DNA of 64,000 bases from Veillonella sp. R32 (lineage in GTDB: Bacteria; Bacillota; Negativicutes; Veillonellales; Veillonellaceae). The DNA is taken from NCBI RefSeq assembly GCF_010093125.1, contig NZ_NMZQ01000022.1:1-64000 (forward strand). The letters run 5' to 3'. The translations under genes were made by a program, and so were the position numbers. Numbering within the stretch: the stretch's first letter is position 1; every line of letters starts with the position of its first letter. The notes beneath the pieces were generated by a model, which worked only from the letters and a program-made list of their open reading frames with translations, made no database searches and was not told the DNA's origin. Shown piece after piece: positions 25,041 to 34,273 of the stretch.

Positions 25041-25669
25041 GTGTTGATTTTCGGCTAATTCTTACGCCTAATGACAGACTAATTCTTACGTTTAATTGCA
25101 TATGAGATAAAGAAAGCGTGTAGTGGCCAATGGATGAAACCTTGGTTGCTACACCTTTTTAATTGTAAACCTTGAAATGTGTACTTTTGGAGTGGATATA
25201 GAGTGGTGATATTCGAAAAAAGTCATAATTATTTCGTAATAGGGTCGTAAAATACCTAATTGGCATAGGAAAAAATGGACTAAAATTAAAACTTATTATG
25301 GTTAAAATGGATTCTCCTCGTTTTAAATAGGTTGTTTATAAAGAATTATTCAATTCGTGTAATAATTTTATGTCCGCCAATGGTAGAAATGAGCCGTGAA
25401 AAAACTAAAAAAGTAGTGTTAATGCCTACTTTGAGAATTCAGTCATGAAAAACAGGTGCCAAATTAGACGGCATCTAGCTTTGTTGGACTTTTTATATTG
25501 AAAAAAAGACTTTTATTATTTGCTAATAGATGTTAGAATAAGTCGTCAATAAAAAATAGAAATACGTTACATGCGATATCACATCCACGCACAACCGCAA
25601 GGACTGATATCGATAGCGGTTCACTTGTTAAGTTGTAGATGTTGAGCTACATAGAAAGGGGATTGATAC
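25041..25669. other. Long intergenic region before the PotE-like antiporter
   Basis: It begins with a duplicated word TAATTCTTACG (around 25057 and 25080) and the terminator at 25117-25160. The rest is AT-rich. A hairpin GGTGCC/GGCATC lies near 25457-25475, and AACCGC/GCGGTT arms at about 25594-25622 enclose a GATATC. These may belong to a structured leader, but no known riboswitch class was recognised. No coding region is supported. Confidence 0.45.
25117..25160 (+). terminator. Terminator of argG-argH-HD operon
   Basis: GTGTAG (25119 region) and CTACAC arms extended by GGCCAA/TTGG form an imperfect stem followed by CTTTTTAAT. Confidence 0.7.
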
Positions 25670-26998
25670 ATGAAAACCACCGCTAAAAAAATGTCTGTAT
25701 TCCAGTTGACCACGCTCGTTGCAGCAAATATGATGGGTGCTGGGATTATTATGTTACCTACGAAACTTGCAGAAGTAGGAACCATTTCCGTTTTGTCTTG
25801 GCTGATTACAGCCGTAGGGTCTTTAGTATTGGCCCATATCTTTGCACAGTGTGGTATGTTCACTACTAAACGTGGTGGCATGGGGGGCTATGCAGAGTAT
25901 AGTTTTGGCAGAACCGGACATTTTATGGCAAATTATGCTTATGCCATTTCGCTTGTAATTGCAAACGTAGCGATTGCGATTTCCGCAGTGGGCTACGCAG
26001 CTGTCTTATTTGATTTAACCTTATCGCCAGTACAGATGAGTTTGGCAACCATTGTGTTGTTGTGGCTCGCTGCCGTACTTAACTTCGGTGGCAATGCTAA
26101 GACTGGTCGTATAAGTAATATTACGGTTTGGGGTGCTATCCTACCAGTTCTTTTCATCAGTGTATTTGGCTGGTTCTGGTTTGACCCAAGTTTGTATTCA
26201 GCTGTATGGAATCCAAATCAACTGCCTTTCTTTGATGCAGTGAGCTCTTCCATCGCTTTAACTCTTTGGGGATTCTTAGGTTTTGAATCCGCAGCAGCTA
26301 ACATGGATGCTGTTGAAAATCCAAAGAAAAACGTACCAATTGCAACGTTCTTCGGCACATTAGCAGTAGCGGTGATTTATGTATTGTCTACTAATATAAT
26401 GGCAGGGATCGTGCCTAATGTAGATTTATTAAATTCTACAGCACCATTCGGTATGGTGTTTGCCCAGATGTTCAATGACACGGTTGGTAAAATCGTGATG
26501 GCAGCCATGGTTATTTCTTGCTGTGGTGCTATCCTTTGCTGGCAGTTTACCTTATCGCGCGTGTTTAAAAGCTCCGCTGATGCAGGTTTATTTCCTAAAG
26601 TATTCAGTCGTGTAAATAAAGCTGACGCACCCGTTCGTGGTTTGTTAATTCTGTTAACAGTGCAATCGGCCTTAGCTTTCATGACTATGAATGATTCGTT
26701 AAGCCGTCAATTTGAAAATTTAGTTAACTTAGCCGTAGTGACGAATGTATTCCCTTACCTTCTTTGCTGTGTAGCTGTTAATAAACTATTGAAGACAGAA
26801 GGAGCGTCCCTCTTTACTCGTCGTAGCATGTATGGCTTGAGCGTAGTAGCGTTTGCTTACTCTGTATACGCTATTTATGCCAGCGGTGAAGGGCCAATCG
26901 TGGGTGGTACGATTGCTATCATCGTAGGTTATATTATCTATCAATTAGCTTTCAACATTGTACCTCGTGCGGTTCGTTCCAAACGTAGCATCATCTAA
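25670..26998 (+). CDS. potE: PotE-like putrescine/ornithine (basic amino acid) antiporter
   Basis: This 442-residue APC-family transporter has about twelve membrane segments. It closely follows enterobacterial PotE as remembered: NMMGAGIIMLPTKLAEVGTI, GGMGGYAEYSFG, NVAIAISAVGY, STAPFGMVFAQMF and NLAVVTN. PotE exchanges putrescine for ornithine or takes up putrescine. No ornithine decarboxylase gene adjoins it, so the physiological partner is elsewhere or the substrate differs. A terminator follows, then a LysR regulator on the same strand. AAAGGGG precedes the ATG. Confidence 0.85.
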   Translation: MKTTAKKMSVFQLTTLVAANMMGAGIIMLPTKLAEVGTISVLSWLITAVGSLVLAHIFAQCGMFTTKRGGMGGYAEYSFGRTGHFMANYAYAISLVIANVAIAISAVGYAAVLFDLTLSPVQMSLATIVLLWLAAVLNFGGNAKTGRISNITVWGAILPVLFISVFGWFWFDPSLYSAVWNPNQLPFFDAVSSSIALTLWGFLGFESAAANMDAVENPKKNVPIATFFGTLAVAVIYVLSTNIMAGIVPNVDLLNSTAPFGMVFAQMFNDTVGKIVMAAMVISCCGAILCWQFTLSRVFKSSADAGLFPKVFSRVNKADAPVRGLLILLTVQSALAFMTMNDSLSRQFENLVNLAVVTNVFPYLLCCVAVNKLLKTEGASLFTRRSMYGLSVVAFAYSVYAIYASGEGPIVGGTIAIIVGYIIYQLAFNIVPRAVRSKRSII

Positions 26999-27004
26999 TA
27001 TATA

Positions 27005-27048
27005 AATCGAGGACTGTAGGCCTGTAGTGGGCTTGCAGTCCTTTTTGT
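27005..27048 (+). terminator. Terminator of the PotE-like gene
   Basis: Arms GGACTG and CAGTCC with inner GCC/GGC pairs (27011-27041) are followed by TTTTT. Confidence 0.8.
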
Positions 27049-27094
27049 TTTCCTTTACAATTTAAGTATATGATTTTAGAAAATGAGGTTACCT

Positions 27095-28000
27095 ATGACA
27101 TTACTACAGTTGAAATATATCGTAACCGTGGCTAAACAAGGATCCATTAATAAGGCGGCTAAAGAGTTATTTATTGCGCAACCTAGTTTAACAGCTGCGA
27201 TTAAAGAGTTGGAGCAAGAATTAGGGATTACTATTTTTTCACGGACAAATAAAGGCGTTATTGTATCGCCTGAAGGGGATGAATTTTTAGGCTATGCTCG
27301 GCAGGTTATTGAGCAGACTAACTTGATTGAAGAAAAATATTTTGGTCAAACAGCCGTAAAACATGAGTTTTGTGTGTCCACGCAACATTATTCGTTTGCT
27401 GTAGAAGCCTTTGTGGATGTGTTAAAGGCTTATGGCGGTAATGAGTATGATTTCCGCATTCGTGAAACGCAGACCTATGAAATTATTGAAGATGTGGCTC
27501 GTTTGCGCAGTGAAATTGGTATTTTGTATTTGAATGAATTTAATGAAACTATTTTGCGCAAAGAATTTAAACGTCATGATTTAACGTTTCACCCTTTATT
27601 TACAGCGAAACCCCATGTATTCGTAAGTTCCTTTAGTCCTTTAGCGGCTAAAGATGTGGTTACTTTGGCTGATTTAGCGCCTTTTCCACGGCTCTCTTAT
27701 GAACAAGGGGAGCATAATTCCTTTTATTTTTCAGAAGAAATACTGAGTACTTGTGAAAGTGCTAAAGATATTGTGGTGTGCGATAGAGCGACCTTGTTTA
27801 ATCTCTTAATTGGCCTTGATGGATATACCATTTGTTCCGGCATAATTAGTGAAAAGTTGAATGGTCCGAATATTCTGGCTATTCCTTTAGATGTGGATGA
27901 AAAAATTGAGATTGGTTATATTTTGCATAATAAAGTAGCGGCCGGTAAGTATTGCCAGCAATATATTGAAGCCTTAAAGAAAAATACGCAAAGTGTGTAA
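27095..28000 (+). CDS. LysR-family transcriptional regulator
   Basis: The 301-residue product has the N-terminal winged helix-turn-helix (LLQLKYIVTVAKQGSINKAAKELFIAQPSLTAAIKELEQELG), about residues 3-45, and a C-terminal effector-binding domain. ATG 27095 (MTLLQLKY) has GAGGT upstream and fits the family start better than ATG 27083. It may control the PotE-like gene just upstream, but LysR genes usually diverge from their targets, so this is a guess. The effector is unknown. Confidence 0.88.
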   Translation: MTLLQLKYIVTVAKQGSINKAAKELFIAQPSLTAAIKELEQELGITIFSRTNKGVIVSPEGDEFLGYARQVIEQTNLIEEKYFGQTAVKHEFCVSTQHYSFAVEAFVDVLKAYGGNEYDFRIRETQTYEIIEDVARLRSEIGILYLNEFNETILRKEFKRHDLTFHPLFTAKPHVFVSSFSPLAAKDVVTLADLAPFPRLSYEQGEHNSFYFSEEILSTCESAKDIVVCDRATLFNLLIGLDGYTICSGIISEKLNGPNILAIPLDVDEKIEIGYILHNKVAAGKYCQQYIEALKKNTQSV

Positions 28001-28064
28001 TTTTTAAAAGATGACTACAGGCGCTAAAAAAAGTATGACAAAAGTTAATTAGCTCGATTAATAT

Positions 28065-28105
28065 AAAAACGGTTGGTTATAGTTTTAAGCTATAACTAAC
28101 CGTTT
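28065..28105 (+). terminator. Terminator of the LysR gene
   Basis: Arms AAAACGGTTGGTTATAG and CTATAACTAACCGTTTT form a 17-bp stem with one G-U pair, T-rich on the 3' side. Confidence 0.8.
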
Positions 28106-28296
28106 TCTGTATATATTAGGCATGAAAGTGAAAAGCACGTATAATAAGTTCCAGTCAAGGGGTTAGTGTTATTGACTAGGGATAAAATGGGAAAAAGAGA
28201 GAGTTACGTTGGGGTTTCAGGTAATCAAGCGATTCGATTATATGAATTGATTGATTTTACTTTGAGCGAGAAGAGAGCGTAACAATTAAGAGAGAG

Positions 28297-28390
28297 TCAT
28301 ACGGGGTGAGAGCCGTATGATGAGCTAAGTTACGCAGGGTGAGAGCTGTGTGATGTGTGCGAGGTGTGAGAAGCCTTGCACAATTTTTTT
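28297..28390 (+). ncRNA. Three tandem stem-loops with GGTGAGAG-type loops ending in a terminator (candidate leader RNA)
   Basis: Stem-loop 1 (28297-28320): arms TCATACGG/CCGTATGA around loop GGTGAGAG. Stem-loop 2 (28330-28353): arms TTACGCAG/CTGTGTGA, same loop GGTGAGAG, with two G-U pairs keeping the stem. Stem-loop 3 (28356-28382): arms TGTGCGAGG/CCTTGCACA, loop close to TGTGAGAA, followed by seven T, hence an intrinsic terminator. It sits about 100 bp upstream of the MetE-like gene. It does not match the SAM, cobalamin, THF or T-box patterns I know. The RNA nature and class are inference. Confidence 0.5.
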
Positions 28391-28487
28391 ATCAGTAAAT
28401 AGCTTGTTACGATGGCTTGTACGTACGAGGGCTAGATAATGGCTAGCTTGATGGGCGAGGCAAGCGTAGAGAGAAAGGGGTCATACT

Positions 28488-29615
28488 ATGAGTTTACATA
28501 TTCCATTTCGTTATGATTATGTAGGGAGTTTTTTACGACCTACTGCGTTAAAAGAAGCGCGTGAAGCATTTAAAGCAGGTACACTTACGGCTGAGGAACT
28601 AAGAGCCGTTGAAAATAAAGAAATTGAAGCCTTAATTGCCAAGCAAAAAGCAGCGGGCTATCATGTGATTACGGATGGTGAATTCCGTCGTGCCTATTGG
28701 CATTTAGACTTTATGTGGGGCTTTCAAGGTATTGAAGAAAACGAACTGGATCACGGCTATTTCTTTGTTGGTGAAGAAACAGCTAAGGGTTCCATTAAAT
28801 TAGTAGGTAAGATTAGCGGTGAAAATCATCCTTTTATTGAGCATTTTAAGTTTGTTAATTAATGGGCTGACGCTAATACTGTAGCTAAGCAGACATTCCC
28901 TGCACCAGCACAGTTATTTTCAGAATTATTCCGTGATAAAAATGGGGATACTACACGGCAAATTTATCCTGATGTAGAAGAACTGATACAAGATATTGGC
29001 GCGGCGTATCGTACCTTCATTAAGGAATTGTACGAAGCAGGTTGTCGTAATATTCAACTTGATGATTGTACTTGGGGTATGTTCTGTGATGAAGCGTATT
29101 GGCAAAAACGTCAAGAAACAGCAAAAGACGATCTTTCTTTTGAGGAAGCGGCTGAGCGATTTTTACGGCTTAATAATTTAGCATTGCAAGATATTCCTGC
29201 TGATTTGGTCGTTACTACTCATGTATGTCGCGGTAATTATAACTCTACGTATGCTGCTTCGGGTGGCTATGAACGAATTGAAAAGATTTTATTTGGTAAA
29301 GCCAAAGTAGATGCTTTTTACTTAGAGTTTGACGATGAACGGTCGGGTGGTTTTGAACCCTTGCGATTTGTGCCAGCTAATAAAAAAGTAGTATTAGGCT
29401 TAATTACTACGAAGCGAGCTACTTTAGAAAATCGCGACGGCATTATTAAGCGTATTCAAGAGGCTACACAATATGTGCCATTAGAGCGCTTGTATTTAAG
29501 TCCACAATGTGGCTTTGCTTCTTGTGAAATTGGTAATAAATTAACTGAAGAAGAGCAATGGGCGAAACTAGCCTTAGTAAAAAGTATTGCTGAGGAAGTG
29601 TGGGGGCATCGATAA
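28488..29615 (+). pseudogene. MetE-like cobalamin-independent methionine synthase family gene, interrupted by an in-frame TAA
   Basis: Two reading frames in the same phase, 28488-28859 and 28863-29615, are separated only by TAA at 28860-28862. Together they give about 375 codons with the YxjG/MetE-C layout: RYDYVGSFLRPTALKEARE, GYHVITDGEFRRAYWHLDF, HPFIEHFKFVN, stop, WADANTVAKQTFPAPAQLF, IQLDDCTWGMF, VVTTHVCRGNYNS, YLEFDDERSGGFEPLRF, KVVLGLITTK and YLSPQCGFAS. Such proteins transfer a methyl group to homocysteine or related thiols with zinc held by His/Cys residues (VTTHVCRGN, SPQCGFAS). The rest of the frame is undamaged, which points to a recent single-base change, for example CAA to TAA. 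TAA excludes selenocysteine or pyrrolysine recoding. Reinitiation near 29028 could make a C-terminal piece. Confidence 0.85.
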
Positions 29616-29632
29616 GATGCCCTCTTTTCATC

Positions 29633-30634
29633 TTAAGGGGATTGAAGTAGTTGCTCTATATATTCTCTAGGGGAAGTGTGAAAATAGCTCCGGAAAGCTT
29701 TATAAAAATTACTGGTATTACTATACCCTACCATAGTAGCGATGACTTCGATAGACAAATCAGTACCTCGTAAAAGTGCAACCGCTCGTTCCATACGGTG
29801 AGCGAGTACAATTTCACTAAAGGACTGCCCTGTTTGTTGTCTAACTAAGTTGGAAATATAGTTAGGATGATAGGCTAAATCAGCAGCTAATTGTTTTAAC
29901 GTGACTCTATCTACATGGGTACTAATATATTGCCGGACTTGATCGATAAGGCTGCTTGGCGATTCGGTTGTTGTTTGTGTTTGATATTCCCGCGCTACAA
30001 TCAATAATAGGGCGGCTACGAGGGGCTGTAAGATATCTTGCGTGTCTGCTTTAGGGGCTGCATATTCTAACACCATAAGCTCCAATAAGCGGCGCACATA
30101 GGTGGGGTCAGAGAATTTCAAATGGATAAATTCTTCGGAAAACTGATTATTCTGAGGTTCTAAGAAAAAGTTAAATACTTTTTTATCAGCGGCTAAAATA
30201 GGGAAAAAGGTCTTAAAAAAGGTTTCTTTTTGAATAAGAATACCTATAATAATAATTTCATTCTTACTATCGCCGCGTAAAGCATAACCTGTGAAGGGTT
30301 GGCCAATATAGCATTCATTTTCTTTTACTTTAATATAATTATCCTTGTCATAGCTAAGGGCGCCGTAATCTCCTTGATAGGCAAAATTAAAAAAGAAAAA
30401 ATCATGGCGATGAAAGCCTTCTTCTATGTGTTGCCCTTTAAATACACAAATCATAATTGATTCATTGGCTGGGGCCGGCCATTGATAAGTGCGACTAGGG
30501 GTACCATCGGCAGAGGCCATTAATTTAGGCCAATGCTCAGTAATAAAGGCAACTCCTAGTTTAGTAAAAGATGCGTGGAGATGGTTGGCTTCATCGGTAC
30601 ATAGGATGTCTTTCGATATATTTCTGGCTGTCAT
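29633..30634 (-). CDS. AraC-family transcriptional regulator
   Basis: This 333-residue protein has a C-terminal AraC double helix-turn-helix (about 235-328). Visible blocks are VTLKQLAADLAYHPNYISNLV, GQSFSEIVLAHRMERAVALL and IEVIATMVGYSNTSNFYKAFRSYFHTSPREY. The N-terminal half contains a cupin-like region (GQHIEEGFHRHDFFFFNFAYQG) that probably binds a small effector. It diverges from the iron alcohol dehydrogenase gene and is the natural candidate to control it; that is positional inference. GGAGG precedes the ATG. Confidence 0.88.
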   Translation of the reverse strand: MTARNISKDILCTDEANHLHASFTKLGVAFITEHWPKLMASADGTPSRTYQWPAPANESIMICVFKGQHIEEGFHRHDFFFFNFAYQGDYGALSYDKDNYIKVKENECYIGQPFTGYALRGDSKNEIIIIGILIQKETFFKTFFPILAADKKVFNFFLEPQNNQFSEEFIHLKFSDPTYVRRLLELMVLEYAAPKADTQDILQPLVAALLLIVAREYQTQTTTESPSSLIDQVRQYISTHVDRVTLKQLAADLAYHPNYISNLVRQQTGQSFSEIVLAHRMERAVALLRGTDLSIEVIATMVGYSNTSNFYKAFRSYFHTSPREYIEQLLQSP

Positions 30635-30819
30635 AGCGGATGCACCTCCTTACGTTTAGTATATCATCAATCTTAACATTTACCACTATATATCTTAGGA
30701 TTCGCCGTCGTCAGTAGTTACATTTATGGTTATACTAAGTATGTAGTAAGTAAAGAATTATGGTAGAAAACAACGTGCACGGTTGTTAACATGTTTAAAA
30801 ACGTGAGGAGGATACAATC

Positions 30820-31983
30820 ATGCAACAATTTATTTTTAATATGCCAACTAAAGTTTTATTTGGTTTTGGTCAATTAAATCATTTACATGAACAAAATTTA
30901 CCAGGGAAAAAAGCGTTAATTATTACATCAAATGGATCATCAACCAAAAAATATGGTTATTTAGAGCGGGTCATTAATGAATTGAAGCTAGCTGGCGTAG
31001 ACTATTCTCTTTTTGATGAAATTCGTCCTAATCCGACACGTCAGAATGTAACGGAAGGAGCTAATAAAGCTAAAGCTGAACAATGTGATTTTGTCATTGC
31101 TCTTGGTGGTGGTTCCGTTATGGATGCTACTAAATGTATTGCTCTTATGATGACAAATCCTGGTGAAATTTGGGATTATTCATTAAGTGCTCAAGGGGGA
31201 AAACAAACAGCACCTTATGATGCGGCCCCTATTATCGCTATTACAACTTCAGCGGGCACAGGGAGTGAAGTCGATATTGCGGCGGTTATTTCTGATGATA
31301 CCTTAAAAGAAAAAACTGGTATCTTTTTTCCGTCTATGTTTCCTGCGTTAAGTATTGTAGATCCTGATTTAATGATGAGTGTGCCACCAACATTTACCGC
31401 TTATCAAGGGATGGATGCTTTTTTCCACGCCGCTGAAAGTGTTATTAATAAGAATGAGCATGTAATGGGTGAAATGTTTGCTCTTAAAGCTATTGAGTTA
31501 ATTGCTAAATATTTACCAATTGCATATAAAGATGGAAATAATAAAGAAGCACGGTATTATATGGCTATTGCTAATACTTTAGCTGGTTATTATATGCTTT
31601 GTACTTCCCCACATACGATGGAGCATATTATGGGAAGCTATCATGAAAATCTAGTTCATGGTGCTGGTCTTATTATGATTGCTCATGAGTATTATAATTT
31701 CTTTGCTGAAAAGAAGGCCGCTGAAGAGCCTATGATTAAAATGGCTAGGGCTATGGGCCTAGCTAATGCAACGAGTGGTAAAGATTTTGTAACAGCACTT
31801 GATAATTTATTGGCTGCTATTCATTGTGATGCATTAAAGATGAGTGAAGTAGGGATTACCAAAGAAGAATTAAAGACCTATCCACAACGAATCACGGAAG
31901 TATTGGGCGGCGATATTACGGCGGATCCATTACCATTAAGTGCAGAAGATTATCTTACTATTTTTGAAAAATCATATCGTTAA
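30820..31983 (+). CDS. Iron-containing alcohol dehydrogenase
   Basis: This 387-residue type III alcohol dehydrogenase has the NAD(P)-binding GGGSVMDATK at residues 96-105 and TTSAGTGSEVD at 142-152. Metal ligands are Asp199 and His203 in DAFFHAAE, with His269 (MEH) and His280 (VHG). It resembles butanol dehydrogenase/YqhD-type enzymes that reduce aldehydes; the physiological substrate is unknown. GTGAGGAGG lies before the ATG. The downstream acetyltransferase gene follows after 21 bp, likely one transcript, divergent from the AraC regulator. Confidence 0.9.
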   Translation: MQQFIFNMPTKVLFGFGQLNHLHEQNLPGKKALIITSNGSSTKKYGYLERVINELKLAGVDYSLFDEIRPNPTRQNVTEGANKAKAEQCDFVIALGGGSVMDATKCIALMMTNPGEIWDYSLSAQGGKQTAPYDAAPIIAITTSAGTGSEVDIAAVISDDTLKEKTGIFFPSMFPALSIVDPDLMMSVPPTFTAYQGMDAFFHAAESVINKNEHVMGEMFALKAIELIAKYLPIAYKDGNNKEARYYMAIANTLAGYYMLCTSPHTMEHIMGSYHENLVHGAGLIMIAHEYYNFFAEKKAAEEPMIKMARAMGLANATSGKDFVTALDNLLAAIHCDALKMSEVGITKEELKTYPQRITEVLGGDITADPLPLSAEDYLTIFEKSYR

Positions 31984-32004
31984 TTAATAGTCACAGGAGG
32001 AACA

Positions 32005-32565
32005 ATGACTGAACTTGAAAAATTAGAGGCTGGTTTACCTTATAATTTCTTAGATCCTGATGTGGATGCGCGCAAATTAGAGGCTGTTAAAATTTGTGAA
32101 ACCCTTAATGCTATTAGTGCGGCTGATTATGAAGCGCGTACGGCTATATTACATGAATTATTTGGACGTGTAGGCTCTAATCCTGTAGTTTTGCCTCGTT
32201 TCACTTGTGATAATGGGAAGAATATTTCTGTAGGTGACAATTTTTTAATTAATTTTAATGGTGTTATTTTAGATATTGCACCAGTAACTATAGGCGATAA
32301 TGTTATGATTGGACCGAATACACTTATAGTAACGGTAAATCATCCATTGTCGGCTAAAGAACGTCGTAATCATATGGCGATAGCTAAGCCGATTACAATT
32401 GGTAATGATGTATGGATTGGTGGTAATGTGACGATTTTACCAGGGGTTACTATTGGTGATAATGTAGTTGTTGCGGCTGGGGCGGTAGTGACAAACGATG
32501 TACCTAGTAATACTCTCGTAGGTGGTGTGCCCGCTAAGACAATAAAAAGCTTAGCTGTAGAATAA
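32005..32565 (+). CDS. Sugar O-acetyltransferase (maltose/galactoside acetyltransferase family)
   Basis: The 186-residue left-handed beta-helix protein has an N-terminal Mac-type helix region ([21 protein letters not shown]). Hexapeptide repeats follow: [67 protein letters not shown]. The catalytic His lies in VNHPL. It transfers acetyl from acetyl-CoA to sugar hydroxyls, often for detoxification. AGGAGG precedes the ATG. It is cotranscribed with the alcohol dehydrogenase and followed by a strong terminator. Confidence 0.88.
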   Translation: MTELEKLEAGLPYNFLDPDVDARKLEAVKICETLNAISAADYEARTAILHELFGRVGSNPVVLPRFTCDNGKNISVGDNFLINFNGVILDIAPVTIGDNVMIGPNTLIVTVNHPLSAKERRNHMAIAKPITIGNDVWIGGNVTILPGVTIGDNVVVAAGAVVTNDVPSNTLVGGVPAKTIKSLAVE

Positions 32566-32568
32566 AAT

Positions 32569-32617
32569 AAAAAAGCCTGTAAGCATTCTTTTCTAGAAAA
32601 GTGCTTACAGGCTTTTT
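32569..32617. terminator. Bidirectional terminator between acetyltransferase and permease genes
   Basis: Arms AAAAAGCCTGTAAGCA and TGCTTACAGGCTTTTT are perfect complements; the genes on either side converge on it. Confidence 0.9.
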
Positions 32618-32638
32618 AGATTGTTAGGTTGTATTATA

Positions 32639-34009
32639 TTATTTTTTGGTTCGTTTCAACTTATAGGTTATGTATAAGAAGAGAATCCAGAATGGAATGG
32701 CAATAACCGATGGTTTAAAGCTATCCATTTGCCACATAACAGCTACCACTACCAGTAAGAATAGAATACATAAATAGTTGATAAATGGATATAGTGGCGA
32801 TTTGAATTTAAGTTCATCTAAGCGGTTTTCACGAATGAAAGTATTGCGGAATTTAATATGTGTTGCAATGATGACAAACCAGCTGATGACAAGACCTGCT
32901 ACTACTAAGGCTAGGAGATGCATGAACACTTCGCCTGCTTGTGGGTAGAGGTAAGTAGTTAATACGATAATTAACGCTAGGCCAGCGGAGAATAAAGTAC
33001 TTGCTAAGGGTACCCCGTGAGCGGTTAAATAACTAAATATTTTAGGTGCATTACCCGCTTTGGCAAGGCCATAGAGCATACGGGAGTTACTATATAAAAT
33101 ACTGTTGAAAACGGATAGGGCCGCTACTAATACGACTAAGTTTAGAATATTAGAGGCAGCAGGAATGCCGATTTCCTCAAAGATTTGCACAAATGGACTA
33201 GCTTCTAGGCCTACTTTATCCCATGGTGCTAAGGACATAAGTACGACCATAGTACCAATGTAGAAAATTAAAATACGAAGTAATAATTCGTTAATAGCTG
33301 TTGGCAAGCTCTTTTCAGGATCTTCCGCTTCACCAGCCGTAATACCGATAAGGTCAACGCCACCAAAAGAGAACATGACTACTGCTAAGGAGCAAAGGAA
33401 GCCCCACGAACCATTCGGGAAGAATCCGCCATTATCCCATAAATTATGGAAGTTATTAGGGAAAGATCCCATGGTGGTAAAGATAAGATAAAACCCAAAG
33501 AGAATCATACTTACGATGGCGCCAATCTTAATAAAGGAGGCCCAAAATTCTACTTCCCCATAGGCTTTAACATTGATTAGGTTAATAGCCGTAATAATAA
33601 CTAAGCATATGAGGGTAGTAAGCCAATGTGGTATATCGGGGAACCAATAGGCTAAGTAAACGGCAATAGCCGCTAGTTCCGCCATGCCAGCGAGCATAAA
33701 TAAGGTCCAATAATTCCAACCAGCTAAATAGCCCATAAAGCCATTCCAATATTTATTAGCAAAATGACTAAATGAACCGGATACTGGTTCGCGCACCGCC
33801 ATTTCACCGAGCATACGCATTACAAAGAAAATGAAAAGACCTGCTAAGGCATAGGAGGCAATAATCCCTGGTCCTACTAATTTTATGGTTGGTGCCGACC
33901 CATAGAATAAGCCTGTTCCTACCGATGCACCTAAGGCAATCATCTGCATGTGACGATTTTTCAGACCACGCTTCATATGATGCTTGTCTTGTGTTTCATG
34001 TTCACTCAT
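32639..34009 (-). CDS. Amino acid permease, AAT (LysP/AroP/GabP-like) family
   Basis: This 456-residue APC-superfamily transporter has twelve membrane segments. The AAT signature opens the protein: RGLKNRHMQMIALGASVGTGLFYGSAPTIKLVGPG, then [20 protein letters not shown] and SGSFSHFANKYWNGFMGYLAGWNYW. These proton symporters take up amino acids such as lysine, aromatics or GABA; specificity is not clear from sequence. The ATG at 34009 (MSEHET) has AAGGGGG upstream and is preferred to an in-frame start at 34036. Single-gene unit. Confidence 0.87.
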   Translation of the reverse strand: MSEHETQDKHHMKRGLKNRHMQMIALGASVGTGLFYGSAPTIKLVGPGIIASYALAGLFIFFVMRMLGEMAVREPVSGSFSHFANKYWNGFMGYLAGWNYWTLFMLAGMAELAAIAVYLAYWFPDIPHWLTTLICLVIITAINLINVKAYGEVEFWASFIKIGAIVSMILFGFYLIFTTMGSFPNNFHNLWDNGGFFPNGSWGFLCSLAVVMFSFGGVDLIGITAGEAEDPEKSLPTAINELLLRILIFYIGTMVVLMSLAPWDKVGLEASPFVQIFEEIGIPAASNILNLVVLVAALSVFNSILYSNSRMLYGLAKAGNAPKIFSYLTAHGVPLASTLFSAGLALIIVLTTYLYPQAGEVFMHLLALVVAGLVISWFVIIATHIKFRNTFIRENRLDELKFKSPLYPFINYLCILFLLVVVAVMWQMDSFKPSVIAIPFWILFLYITYKLKRTKK

Positions 34010-34188
34010 AAAAAATCCCCCTTCGTGTTTGGCCATTCGACTCTACTAAACTACTATATTACTTGAATTTGGGCGGCCAAACCTCTTATATATATTATTT
34101 AATGTTACGGTAAATAGTCGTTTTTGGCAAGCTATTTGTAGCATTTAACTGGACAATTTGTAAAAAATTTGCTTACTTTCGAAAAATG

Positions 34189-34230
34189 TATAATAAGAAT
34201 AAAGGAGATTCATACATGAATAGCGAATAA
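34189..34230 (+). promoter_or_regulatory. -10 element and four-codon upstream reading frame before the EF-G-like gene
   Basis: TATAAT at 34189-34194 has no clear -35. It is followed by AAAGGAG (34201-34207) and a four-codon frame ATG AAT AGC GAA TAA (34216-34230), 43 bp before the main start. The small frame may be chance or a leader. Confidence 0.35.
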
Positions 34231-34273
34231 GTACAGTAAATTGCGTTTCTGCGCTTTAAAGGAGGCGGTTCAT

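Larger units (their letters stand above)
28001..28487. other. Leader/intergenic region with terminator and three tandem stem-loops
   Basis: Contains the LysR terminator (28065-28105), an inverted pair AGTCAA/TTGACT near 28152-28182, arms GTTACG/CGTAAC (about 28203 and 28279) that could close a larger fold, the three stem-loops listed next, and an AT-poor stretch with GCTAG repeats before the MetE-like gene. Confidence 0.55.

Noticed and set aside
28297-28353. Resemblance of GAGAGCCGTATG to group II intron domain V
   Set aside because: No domain VI, no reverse transcriptase and the following bases do not complete the domain V helix; the three similar stem-loops explain it better.
28860-28862. 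Stop-codon recoding in the MetE-like gene
   Set aside because: The codon is TAA, which is not used for selenocysteine or pyrrolysine, and no recoding element is visible.
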